Shown here piece after piece: positions 53,558 through 62,549 of a stretch of 64,000 nucleotides of DNA (position 1 is its first letter; each line of letters opens with the position of its first letter). The notes under the pieces were generated by a model. That model did not search any database. It was given only the letters and a program-made list of their open reading frames with translations, and had not been told where the DNA came from. The position numbers and the translations under genes are program-made. The stretch comes from Chryseobacterium sp. Leaf405 (GTDB lineage Bacteria; Bacteroidota; Bacteroidia; Flavobacteriales; Weeksellaceae): NCBI RefSeq assembly GCF_001425355.1, contig NZ_LMQN01000020.1:41160-105159 (forward strand), in the 5' to 3' direction.

Positions 53558-55402
53558 ATGAAAATAAAAAATAAATGATTTCCTTTGACCAGGAAATCCT
53601 GTCTTCTATTGTTCTTTTTCGTATGTATGTTTGTGTTTGCAAGCTTTACAAGAGAAGATAGACAGAAGGTTCGGAAGTTTAAAAAAGATTTGATGAGTAA
53701 GCTGACCGATAAGAAAGAGGTAAATTCACTTAGTGAAGTTTCAAATGAGAAATCTTCTGAAAAATATTTTACTGCAAACAATGAGAAGAAATATTCTCAG
53801 GATATTTTATCAAAAAATAATCCTTTCCATATAGGGAACGGAGATGCAGAATTATCTGAAATTAATAGTAAAATTTCAAATAATATTATTTCTTATCCAT
53901 CGAGAGAAAAAGAAGGTACAATCGGTACTTTTTCGGAAGAAGAGGAAGATAAAATCTCCGACAACTTTTTCACAATTGATGTTCCAATAGTGAATAAAGA
54001 AAATACAGTTGCCTATTTGGAATACAATCTTTTTGGTTTGGATTCTCATCAGTCCGTTCCAAGATCAATCAATCATAATGTGGCAATTGGTTGGCGGATT
54101 ACAACCTTCATTATCCATTGGCTACAGTAGTGGAGGAAGCAATGGATGGATGGGAGAAGGCTGGGATGTACAAGGAGTTTCTGCCATAACCATTGATACA
54201 AGATGGGGAGCACCGCAGTTTGATGGTCTACTGAGACAGAACTGTATACAATGGATGGAGAAATGCTGGTGTATCCTAACAATTATCTTCCCCACAGACA
54301 TAATGATGTAAGTGAAACAAGTACGACTATTACGACTGATAAGCAACCCCGTTCGTCATTTGCAACCAATGGGATCAAGAAGTTTTATCTTAGAAAAAAT
54401 CATGACTTTTCCATCATCGAAAGAATTGGAGATAACCCAAATAATTATTCATGGAAAGTTACCTCTACTGATGGAACAAAAAGTTATTATGGAGGAGGAG
54501 ATGCTTTTGTGATCAAAAATTCAAGCGATCAAATTGTACACTGGGCTTTAAGGAGAATTGAAGATGTTCATGGCAACTCAATGAACTTTACGTATTATTA
54601 TTCACAGGTAAATTTTGGAACCAATAATAACAATAGTAACTTAAATGGTGGGATTTATTTCCATATTAAACAAATTTCTTACGGGAAGAATGGCGATTAT
54701 ACAGTAAACTTTAATACGGAAGCAGGTCTTAGCAGAACCGATCTCAGTATCAATGGAAAACAAGGCGTAAAAAGAGTAGAACCTTATCTTCTGAAAAATG
54801 TTACGGTAAACTACCAGGGAGAATTTATTCGTACATATAAGATGGAGTACGAAACAGGGCAGTTCTCAAAAACAAGATTAAAGAGATTGTATCTTGAAGG
54901 AGGGCAGGAGAATACTAAGTACTACACCTTGGGAGATTATAATTTTGATTATTATGATGATGTAGCAGATGGATCAATCTATGGGCCTAACACTACAATT
55001 CAGGTTAATAATTCAAAGAATGTTTTTTGGGGGCTGGTTCAAGGACTTTTAACGCCTTCAAGAATCAGCGAGAACGGTGCAACTGAGACTGGATTTAACT
55101 TTAGGGCAGCAGCTGGATTGAATTTATATTATCCTTCCAATATTATGTTTGGTCTTCCATTTGGTTTCTCCAACACTGAGGCTAAAACAATGCAGCAGCT
55201 CATTAATTTCAATGGTGACGGCATCCTCAGGGGAAAGGTATACTTTGTCTTATGATTATGATGCGCAGACTAGTAAATATATTTCGAGTGTGACAAACAG
55301 TTTTGGTATAACTTCTACAGCAGAATATTTCCCGAAATTTGATACAATCAAAAAAAATGTAGACATGACCGGAAATAGTATGGAATATACTTACGAGTTG
55401 TA
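53558..55402 (+). pseudogene. RHS/SpvB-TcdB-like protein, N-terminal remnant with nonsense and frameshift lesions
   Basis: Start of a large YD-repeat type protein, now broken. The original ATG is at 53558, but codon 7 is TGA (53576-53578); after it, FPLTRKSCLLLFFFVC completes a signal peptide. Frames change near 54093 (NVAIG continues as GLQPSLSIGYSSGGSNGWMG) and near 54225 (then ELYTMDGEMLVYP). The long middle piece to 55255 has the SpvB-type core (WKVTSTDGTKSYYGGG, RIEDVHGNSMNFTYYY, LINFNGDG). Near 55229 the frame changes again to GERYTLSYDYDAQTSK, probably across a large deletion, and the text ends at 55402. Toxin or adhesin function, if any, is lost. Confidence 0.78.
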
Positions 55403-55686
55403 ATTCATCAAAAACGACACTGAAGAACCCAGATTATTAACTAGGATGTCTAACCTTCCAAATGTTGACAATACCTCAGTGACAACTTTTTTTGCACCTT
55501 CAATCTGACTTAAATCAGCAGATATGAAATGTAAATTGTCTTTTCCGGTAGATTTCTTGCGGTAATAATAACGGTTGCGCCCGCTTGTAAAAGTCTTTCT
55601 GCAATCGCTTTACCGGCTCCTTTTGTACCTCCTGTTACCAATGCAATCTTGCCAGATAATTCATTGTTGAAATTAAATTGTTCCAT
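55403..55686 (-). pseudogene. SDR fragment, frameshifted and 3'-truncated
   Basis: From the ATG at 55686 the minus strand reads MEQFNFNNELSGKIALVTGG then TKGAGKAIAERLLQAG, a clear SDR N-terminus. One base is lost after ITAR; the next frame gives STGKDNLHFISADLSQIEG and FGRLDILVNNLGSS. The similarity stops there, around 55430, with no catalytic YxxxK part. The fragment meets the RHS remnant tail to tail, which marks a deletion junction. It is divergent from an intact HxlR gene, its probable former regulator. Confidence 0.75.
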
Positions 55687-55758
55687 TTTTTTATAATTGT
55701 TTATAGGACAAAATTGGAGTATAAAAACAGTTTATACAAGTACGGAATTACGATTCAT

Positions 55759-55781
55759 ATAGGGATAAATTATTCCCCTAT
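55759..55781. promoter_or_regulatory. Inverted repeat upstream of the intact HxlR gene
   Basis: ATAGGG at 55759-55764 and CCCTAT at 55776-55781, a perfect six-base dyad with an 11-base AT-rich centre, in the divergent gap between the SDR remnant and the HxlR gene. A likely autoregulatory operator, but its half-sites differ from those at 11269-11339. Confidence 0.4.
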
Positions 55782-55815
55782 TGTACAAATCGGAACATAG
55801 GATTAATTTTACAGT

Positions 55816-56199
55816 ATGTATGAGAGAAAAATAATACCGAATTTAAATTGCGGTCTTGATCTGATCGGAGAAGTCCTTTATGGCAAATGGAAGATACGTT
55901 TGCTTTGGTTTATTCATCAGGGACATAAAAGACCAAGTGAATTGCAGCGCAAGATACCGGATGCATCACGAAGGGTTTTAAATATTCAGCTTAAAGAAAT
56001 GGAGGAACATGAACTTGTTTCAAAGATTATTTATCCGGTTGTTCCGCCAAAAGTAGAATATTCACTAACTGAGTTTGGTGAAAGTTTAATTCCTTTAGTA
56101 GGTGCTTTAGGACAATGGGCGGATCAACATGAGGATCGGTTGAGAATGTTGATTATGAAAAGAATTCAAGGATCTCCTGATATAGAGAATTTTAGCTAA
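55816..56199 (+). CDS. HxlR family winged-helix regulator
   Basis: A 127-residue intact HxlR regulator: NCGLDLIGEVLYGKWKIRLL with the family Cys and WK, the winged helix RKIPDASRRVLNIQLKEMEE, the wing KVEYSLTEFGESLIPLV, and a charged tail. It diverges from an SDR gene fragment, the standard HxlR-target arrangement, so its original partner has been lost. It may still autoregulate through the dyad at 55759-55781. Possible inducers are quinones or aldehydes, as for other HxlR members. Confidence 0.88.
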   Translation: MYERKIIPNLNCGLDLIGEVLYGKWKIRLLWFIHQGHKRPSELQRKIPDASRRVLNIQLKEMEEHELVSKIIYPVVPPKVEYSLTEFGESLIPLVGALGQWADQHEDRLRMLIMKRIQGSPDIENFS

Positions 56200-56287
56200 A
56201 TTAATCTCACAAACGCTAGATTGGCTCAAACTTGCAGAAAACCTCTTGAAGAAGAAATTTTGGAACTCAAACAACACAAATAGATGT

Positions 56288-56935
56288 TTACTGATTATAC
56301 AGCCTAAGAATCTCTACCAATTCGGGTACAGATCGTATTTTTAGTTTCTCAAAAAGTCTGTTTTTATAAGTGCTGATTGTCGATGAATGGAGATTCAGTT
56401 GATTAGAAATTTCTTTGATGGGAAGACCTTCTGCAAGCTTATTGGCAATTTGCAATTCGCGGTCTGATAGTGTTTCAAAGGAAGAATTTTTTGCCGCACC
56501 AGTCAATGATTCTAAAAACATCGCTTCTTTTACATTATCACTGACATATCGACCCTTGTTGATCATCGTCATTAAAGCAGTCTCAATCACTTCAGTGGAG
56601 CTTTGCTTGCTTAGATAGCCTCCAGCACCCATTTTTAGGTAACGTATCCCATACAGCTCTTCATCCTGTGAAGAAAATATTAGAATTTTTAATTCAGGTT
56701 GGTGAATTTTTATGTAATCTATTGCTTCCTGAACAGAACCATTAGGCATATTAACGTCCATAATAGCCAGATCCAATTCTTCTTTCAGAATTACTTTGTA
56801 CAGCGATTTATAATCCTCTACTTCTGAAATTATGGCATCAGGTTGGAGGCGTTTAATGGTTTGTACTAATCCCATCCGGACGATACTGTGATCGTCTGCT
56901 ACAATAATACGAACGTTTACTTTTAAACCCATCAT
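56288..56935 (-). CDS. NarL/FixJ family response regulator
   Basis: A 215-residue regulator. Receiver domain with acidic pair D14-D15 (VADDHSIVRMG), phospho-acceptor D60 (LAIMDVNMPNG) and Lys in GYLSKQSS. C-terminal LuxR-type helix-turn-helix at about 150-210 (TLSDRELQIANKLAEGLPIKEISNQLNLH). It overlaps the upstream sensor kinase gene by 4 bases, forming a coupled pair. Targets are not apparent. The pili operon starts further upstream on the same strand, with the kinase remnant between. Confidence 0.92.
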   Translation of the reverse strand: MMGLKVNVRIIVADDHSIVRMGLVQTIKRLQPDAIISEVEDYKSLYKVILKEELDLAIMDVNMPNGSVQEAIDYIKIHQPELKILIFSSQDEELYGIRYLKMGAGGYLSKQSSTEVIETALMTMINKGRYVSDNVKEAMFLESLTGAAKNSSFETLSDRELQIANKLAEGLPIKEISNQLNLHSSTISTYKNRLFEKLKIRSVPELVEILRLYNQ

Positions 56936-57666
56936 TCTATTAATTTATTTAAAAAAAGGGAAACCTTGGTGCCTTTATTTTCAGCGGAAGTGATTTGTAT
57001 GTTTCCATGCATCAAGGATACAAAATTTTTAACAATTTTCAAACTTAATCCAACTCCTTTCTCACCAGAAGTTCCCTGGAATATCGGGTTATCATAATTG
57101 AAGATCGCAGATACATATTTTTCAGCCATTCCTGTTCCAAAATCGATGACAGAAAGTATGATCTGATCACCTTCTATAGCTTCCTGCAGGTAGATATCTT
57201 GCCTAGGCGAAGAGTATTTCACCGCATTATTAAAAATTTTGTCTAAAACATATTCGAGCAACAAGCGATCCGTTGTAAGAAATGCATTGGGATCTCCGTT
57301 AAAATGAAATTTAATGTTTTTTTCTTTTAGTTGAGCAGCATATTTTTCTTCGAAATGGTGAAAAAGATCAATCACCAGCATTTTCACAGGCTTAATTTTA
57401 AAGCCTCCGTATTGTGTTTTTAACCAAGAGGTGCTGTCCTGAATGGTTTGCAGATTCTTCCGGGCATCGCTTTTTACCTGCGGCAACAAGTTAAAAAAAT
57501 CTTCCTCACTTATGGTCTTATCTTCCAGCGCTTCTATAAGCCACAGAAAATTTCCAAACATTTCTTTTGAATCATGAGACAATATCGAGATCAGCCCGTT
57601 CTTAAAACTGATTTCGTTTTCCAGTTTTTCTATTTTTAATTGTAGTTCGTTGATAAGGTCATTCAT
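56932..57666 (-). CDS. Sensor histidine kinase (cytoplasmic, short)
   Basis: A 244-residue kinase with no membrane segment. A short N-terminal coiled coil leads to the phosphorylation helix ILSHDSKEMFGNFLWLIE with H31, then an ATPase domain (ILSVIDFGTGMAEKY, GEKGVGLSLKIVKNFVSLMHG). It lacks any sensor domain, so it may depend on a partner for input. A decayed receiver-containing hybrid kinase fragment lies just upstream (57685-58150), which may be what is left of that partner. Coupled by overlap to the NarL-type regulator. Confidence 0.87.
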   Translation of the reverse strand: MNDLINELQLKIEKLENEISFKNGLISILSHDSKEMFGNFLWLIEALEDKTISEEDFFNLLPQVKSDARKNLQTIQDSTSWLKTQYGGFKIKPVKMLVIDLFHHFEEKYAAQLKEKNIKFHFNGDPNAFLTTDRLLLEYVLDKIFNNAVKYSSPRQDIYLQEAIEGDQIILSVIDFGTGMAEKYVSAIFNYDNPIFQGTSGEKGVGLSLKIVKNFVSLMHGNIQITSAENKGTKVSLFLNKLIE

Positions 57667-57684
57667 AAATTCTATATTAATACT

Positions 57685-58150
57685 TTAAAAATCTCGTCCA
57701 GTATTCTTAAAGCATAGCTTATTATTTATTTTTTCGATTTCCATGGCAAACCATTTTATAATCATACCACACAGGGTTTGCTTTAATAAAGGCTTGATTA
57801 AAAAGTCAGGTATTCCTGCTTGCAGAAATTTCTCTCTCCAACAAGAGTTCTTGCCGGAATGCAATAATAGGTATTTCGATACTTTTTTCCAAGACTCTTA
57901 TTGCTTTGGTTGCATCCTGTAAATTAATATCATCGGAAAAACTGTACAAAACAATGCACGGCGCTACATGGGTGGCGTCGCAAATAGTATTTTTATTTTT
58001 CTAATGGTTTCAATGCCACTTATAATGGACATCTGATGATACATAACGATCACATCGAATTCAGACTTGTCCTGCTGAGGATAAATCTGATTGAGGGATG
58101 CATCATTGGAAGCGGGAACATAGATTTGACCTTCCCAGATAATCTTAGAA
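57685..58150 (-). pseudogene. Remnant of tandem receiver domains from a hybrid histidine kinase
   Basis: On the minus strand three pieces of receiver text remain in different frames: EFDVIVMYHQMSIISGIETI, where the phospho-Asp that should precede YH is missing; CIVLYSFSDDINLQDATKAI running into SIEIPIIAFRQELLLE; and KFLQAGIPDFLIKPLLKQTL to a TAA at 57685. The middle piece seems to jump from the first receiver to the second, so a deletion is likely as well as frameshifts. The unit lies 18 bases upstream of the short kinase gene, which it may once have partnered. Confidence 0.65.
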
Positions 58151-58287
58151 GCTGCGAAAATTAATCAATCAAAAAAGCATTGTCATATTTTTTCCGAATG
58201 CATTTAATTTATCGGTATAGTGCTATCCGGCGATTGGTTATTGTCATTAAAATGATCAATAACGAAGAGTTTTACGAGGAAGTATTG

Positions 58288-59724
58288 TTAAATTGCCGTA
58301 AAGCTATAATAAACATTAATAGAGTACGTAGTATTTTCCTTACCGACCAAGCTTTGAGCGCCCGCAGGTGGTATAGTGTATTTTATGTTCAACCCCCGGT
58401 CCAAAACTGGTGTTCCGTTAAAGAGTATTTTTTGGGGAGTTTTGGATAAGGGAGCGTTTACAGAACTTCCATCCACGCCAATTTGTAATATGTTGGAATT
58501 GATGTTGGTCTGAAGGCCGCCTTTCTTGAAATAATTTTCGTCAGATTTTACATAAAGCTCAAAACTTTCATTATTGGACAGAATAATTTGGTTTGGAATC
58601 GTTTGTGACTGACCATTGGTGTACTGGGCTGCTGTATTAAAATTAAAGTTTACATTTCGCCCGGAGCTGGGGATGGTGATCTCCGACAGAGGAAGCACCT
58701 TTACCTGAACAGCCGTATTTTGCGGACTGCTAATTGAGTTATCTGTACTTCTGGCATTGAAGTTCAATTCAAACGTATAAGTTCCGGCTTCAAAAAAAAG
58801 GTTTTTGAAATCTTCCGAAGACACATAAAGCTCTGGACTGAAGTTGTTTCTGTTTCCCGCTACAACACTGAAACTAGTAGCAGAAAAATTCTGAAAATCG
58901 GCAGATAAGGCTTTGGGCGTGAGTGTAGATCCATTACTACCCAATTTAATACTTGATATGTTTCTGGTTCCCGGCACTCCTTTAGAAGATGTGAACTGAA
59001 TATTTGTTGCAGCAGCTTTCGCCCATAAATTAAAATCAACCGTATGTGCGATTTCCGCATTATCCAAATTCAATACCCGCGTACCTGTAATTCGGTAGTC
59101 ATTTAAAGAAGATATTTCTATATATTTTGTTAAAGATGTTGTAAGCCATCTGACGGATGAAGGAATGACTAAAATTGTTTTAAAATTATATGGTGTGAAA
59201 TCATTATAATTTTGACTGATATCCATGGAGTAATTCCCGGCCCGATAGGTATTAGCAGTAAACTGAGCAGCTGGTATTTTAAATGTAAAATTGATATTTC
59301 CCCGGTTAAATCCTCCTCCAAAAATAATGGACAAAGGCGGTTCAAACCATTTTATAGCACTTGTGCTGAACGACTGAAAACCTGGCAAAGAACCCGAATA
59401 CCCAGTAGATGGCAACTGCCCGCCCATACTTTCTAACTGCCACAGAAGAGTGGAGCTGGGTAAAGTAGATGAGGAAGAAGAATGCGTAAAATTCGGTCCG
59501 GACACAGAGGTAAATGTAGGAGCTATTGGGAGTAATCCAAAAAAGGCATAATCCCAGTTTGTTCTGTTGGCGTTCGTCATTACCCTTGTAGGTACTGAGG
59601 TAAATTCACTTCTGTTAAAAATATTATTTTCAGGAATCGACAGGTATATATCCTGAGCTTTCATGCCTGTAGACCCGCAGAATACGGTAAAAATTCCTAT
59701 TAAAAAAGCCTTCATCTTTTTCAT
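58288..59724 (-). CDS. Pilus tip protein/two-domain adhesin of a chaperone-usher-like operon
   Basis: A 478-residue secreted protein with a signal peptide (GSTGMKAQ). The N-terminal region, about 25-345, is beta-rich and unique, a plausible binding domain. Residues about 350-478 resemble the pilin at 63432-63977 segment by segment: VNFNFNTAAQYTNGQSQ versus VDFNYATAADYNSDQT, a FELYVKSDENYF/FNVKVKAGGANF block, IKYTIPPA versus LDYTIPAA, and VGKENTTYSINVYYSFTA versus LGKPAGTYTQTVTYTATA. A lectin-like domain on a pilin domain is the standard plan of tip adhesins. Last gene of the operon, 10 bases after the usher-like gene. Confidence 0.72.
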   Translation of the reverse strand: MKKMKAFLIGIFTVFCGSTGMKAQDIYLSIPENNIFNRSEFTSVPTRVMTNANRTNWDYAFFGLLPIAPTFTSVSGPNFTHSSSSSTLPSSTLLWQLESMGGQLPSTGYSGSLPGFQSFSTSAIKWFEPPLSIIFGGGFNRGNINFTFKIPAAQFTANTYRAGNYSMDISQNYNDFTPYNFKTILVIPSSVRWLTTSLTKYIEISSLNDYRITGTRVLNLDNAEIAHTVDFNLWAKAAATNIQFTSSKGVPGTRNISSIKLGSNGSTLTPKALSADFQNFSATSFSVVAGNRNNFSPELYVSSEDFKNLFFEAGTYTFELNFNARSTDNSISSPQNTAVQVKVLPLSEITIPSSGRNVNFNFNTAAQYTNGQSQTIPNQIILSNNESFELYVKSDENYFKKGGLQTNINSNILQIGVDGSSVNAPLSKTPQKILFNGTPVLDRGLNIKYTIPPAGAQSLVGKENTTYSINVYYSFTAI

Positions 59725-59734
59725 ACTTCTAAAT

Positions 59735-62539
59735 TTAAAACTTTTTCACCTTAATGGTAGTGTCTTTCTTCTTATATTCAAAAACTACGGTTTTTGAATA
59801 CCCTTCTTTTGTCACCTGAATAGTTTGTGTGGGTTGTGTATAGCTGTATTTGTCATTTTCAATATAGAGGTCGTATTTTCCATCTTTCAGGAAAAACTCA
59901 AACTCATTTTTTTGGTTAACCACAGCGGTATAGATCTTACCGTCTTCGCTTTTTGCATACACCACGATTCCGGTTACATCTGTTTCCAGATCATCGTAGG
60001 CTTGTTTAATCTCTGTTAATTTCCCACTTACCCTGATGTTTTTTACCAGACCTACTTTGCGGTTGATATTATTATTTACCATAATTACAGGATCTATCAT
60101 CAACCGGGCTCCCGCACTTTCGTTCACCTTCAGGGTGTAAATACCTTCAGGCACATTCTGAAAAACTACTTTTCCGTTCTTATCTGTCAATGCAACAAAA
60201 TTGTCCAGTTTCACTATTTCATTGGCAAGTACCGATTCACCAGTCTCCAGGAGCCCATTGAAATTTTTATCTTCAAATAGCTGGAACGTCACTTTGTGAT
60301 TTCCAAGAGCCGTAGCTGCGGTAAAATATTTTTTAATCCCTATTCTGAACTGGTAATAACTGCCACTGCTTGTATAAGCAGCCGTAGATTTATAACCGGA
60401 AAAATTAAAATAACCTGTTGTGGACCAAGAAGGTGAAACTTTATATTCCAGATTACCGCTCACATTGCTGTTTAGGTTTTTATAAAGTTCCGAATAGGAA
60501 GTTCCGGCTGAAAAAGATCCTGTCAGATTATTATTCATCATCTGGAAATTATACGATGCATATACATTGTAGTTGGCAAAATTACGGTCTGTATTGTAAT
60601 AAGAAGTTAAATCAAAGACATTCGTTGCATTCCATTGGGCTGTTCCGTTTAGGGAGAAGGATTTATACCTGTAAGACAATGTTGTTTTCAGACTGTTGAA
60701 CCAATCAGCCCTGTCGTTCGCTTTTGAATAAGAATATTCTGCCGTCCAATTCAATCCATGAGCACCTAATGTAGCGCTTATGTTGGTCTCCAATCGGTAA
60801 GAAAAAAGTTCCTGCGATGTATAAAAATTGGCTGTTTTCTGTCTTTCAACTTTCGGAGCCAGTAGAAAATTCCACTTCTTTAAAGAAAACTGGTACCCTG
60901 ATCCCAAAGCTTCTGTACTGTTGAAATAATAACGTAGATTTGCGGTATTCCCAGGCTGAATGGGCGTACTCTGGAAACTCAGGAATTCCGGGTCTACCTG
61001 CGAATTCTGATATTGTATAAAAGCACGCTGAGAATCAGAAAATTGGCGGCTGATCCGCTGATTTGAGATAAAAGATCCCCTTTTGATCCCTGCATAGCTT
61101 TTGGTAGCAAAGGAATTAATAGATTGTATATCCCATTTTCCTATTTTTCCCTCGTAATTGGCTCCCATTAAAGCTCCTGCGTTTTCATCTTTGTTCACAA
61201 GGCCTTTTTCGTTGCTTAGGCCCACCTCCGTGCGGATGGTGTGTTTATCGTTAATTAAGAATGATGTTGTTGCGTTCGCCACCTGCGTATCTGTGTTGAA
61301 GCGTGGATCATGGTCGAATATATAAGACACTTTTCCATTGAAAGATTTAGCATTCCCAAAACTATATTTTGCTCCCGCCATGGTAGATCCTTTTGTTTGT
61401 TGGAAATAAGTACCGTATAGGTTATAATTATTTTCCAGTGCAAGAATTTCAATCTGATTATTATTCTCACCAAATTTGGTAGAAACTTTCCCACCTCTTC
61501 CGAAAACCGGGTAATCGTAATCGTTACTATTAATATTTCCCAGTCGTAATACCGTATTTTTTCTCTCCAGTTCCAGCCAGGTGTCATATAGGTTATAACG
61601 ACCGTCAAGATAGTAATCCGTACCCATATTGAAGCGCGATTTCAAATTATCGGTCACTCGAAACGCTGTGTTTCCCCTCAATTGAAGATAATTGAAACCC
61701 GAACTGTTTTCATTATAGCTTATTTCCGCAAAATTACTTCCGCTTGCTGTTTCGTTTCCTCTGGCAATTTGTCTGTTGTGCGATAAAATGACCAAGTAGA
61801 GCGTGTTGCTTCCTACGATTTTATTATCAAGCAGGTCTGTGACGGTTGCATTAATATTAAATTCCGGATAAAGCGTATTCTGTTTTCTGACCGCAACTTT
61901 GATCTCAACCGTTTGTTTTTCTAAACCTTCCAAAGATAGGGTTTGTTGTTTGGGCATCATTTCCAAACCATCAGGAATTGATTGCAAATCAATCTTAACG
62001 GTTCTTTTACTATAGCCTTGGTTTTCTATAGTCAGCAGAATTGAGGATTCGGGCACAGCAGGATTAATGAAATTTTCGTAAGCCGCCGTATAAATTGCGA
62101 TGTTTTTGTTCTCGTCTTTCTCAACGAAGAACGAGGCACTTTCAGTTTTGGTGACCGTCGGAGTGGTGTACGAAACCTGGAATTGGATCTCATTAGATCT
62201 CAGTTTCATAAAATCCACATTGGCGATCAGTTTCACAGGAAGATTTTTAGACTGACCCGCAGCTAAGGTAAAGTCATTTTTTGGATAGAAAAGCAATCCC
62301 GGATATTTTTCTTCAGGGATAATATTCTGAATGGTAATCTCTTCTGAACTTTTATTCTCAATGATCAGGAAATTAGTAAAAGTAGAACCTTTTTCAACAG
62401 CGACCCTGTCATTTTCAAAATGGATTTGTATATCCTTCTTTTCCTGCGCAAAGGCCAACGAAAAGTGCAGAAGAGCCAATGCAAAAAATAAGATGGTTCT
62501 TCTTAGGATTGATATTGATATTCCATTCTGTGGTTTCAA
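59735..62539 (-). CDS. Usher-like outer-membrane beta-barrel protein
   Basis: A 934-residue outer-membrane protein with a signal peptide (ALLHFSLAFAQE). Residues about 30-260 hold two Ig-like domains (NRTVKIDLQSIPDGLEMMP, VEIKVAVRKQN). From about 265 to 755 runs a strand-rich region with alternating aromatic and polar residues (ELERKNTVLRLGNINSNDYDYPVFGRGG), typical of a large barrel. The C-terminus has prealbumin-like folds (NLFEDKNFNGLLETGES, VFQNVPEGIYTLKVNES). The order and size fit an usher translocating pilin subunits, although similarity to FimD is not recognisable by eye. It lies 10 bases after the chaperone gene and 10 bases before the tip gene. Confidence 0.72.
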   Translation of the reverse strand: MKPQNGISISILRRTILFFALALLHFSLAFAQEKKDIQIHFENDRVAVEKGSTFTNFLIIENKSSEEITIQNIIPEEKYPGLLFYPKNDFTLAAGQSKNLPVKLIANVDFMKLRSNEIQFQVSYTTPTVTKTESASFFVEKDENKNIAIYTAAYENFINPAVPESSILLTIENQGYSKRTVKIDLQSIPDGLEMMPKQQTLSLEGLEKQTVEIKVAVRKQNTLYPEFNINATVTDLLDNKIVGSNTLYLVILSHNRQIARGNETASGSNFAEISYNENSSGFNYLQLRGNTAFRVTDNLKSRFNMGTDYYLDGRYNLYDTWLELERKNTVLRLGNINSNDYDYPVFGRGGKVSTKFGENNNQIEILALENNYNLYGTYFQQTKGSTMAGAKYSFGNAKSFNGKVSYIFDHDPRFNTDTQVANATTSFLINDKHTIRTEVGLSNEKGLVNKDENAGALMGANYEGKIGKWDIQSINSFATKSYAGIKRGSFISNQRISRQFSDSQRAFIQYQNSQVDPEFLSFQSTPIQPGNTANLRYYFNSTEALGSGYQFSLKKWNFLLAPKVERQKTANFYTSQELFSYRLETNISATLGAHGLNWTAEYSYSKANDRADWFNSLKTTLSYRYKSFSLNGTAQWNATNVFDLTSYYNTDRNFANYNVYASYNFQMMNNNLTGSFSAGTSYSELYKNLNSNVSGNLEYKVSPSWSTTGYFNFSGYKSTAAYTSSGSYYQFRIGIKKYFTAATALGNHKVTFQLFEDKNFNGLLETGESVLANEIVKLDNFVALTDKNGKVVFQNVPEGIYTLKVNESAGARLMIDPVIMVNNNINRKVGLVKNIRVSGKLTEIKQAYDDLETDVTGIVVYAKSEDGKIYTAVVNQKNEFEFFLKDGKYDLYIENDKYSYTQPTQTIQVTKEGYSKTVVFEYKKKDTTIKVKKF

Positions 62540-62549
62540 GACTTAATTT

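Noticed and set aside
54073..54346. Minus-strand ORFs in the RHS pseudogene
   Set aside because: Antisense to identifiable SpvB-like text; no features.
58180..58449. 89-residue plus-strand ORF at the end of the tip gene
   Set aside because: Mostly antisense to the tip protein gene and without a start or codon context of its own.
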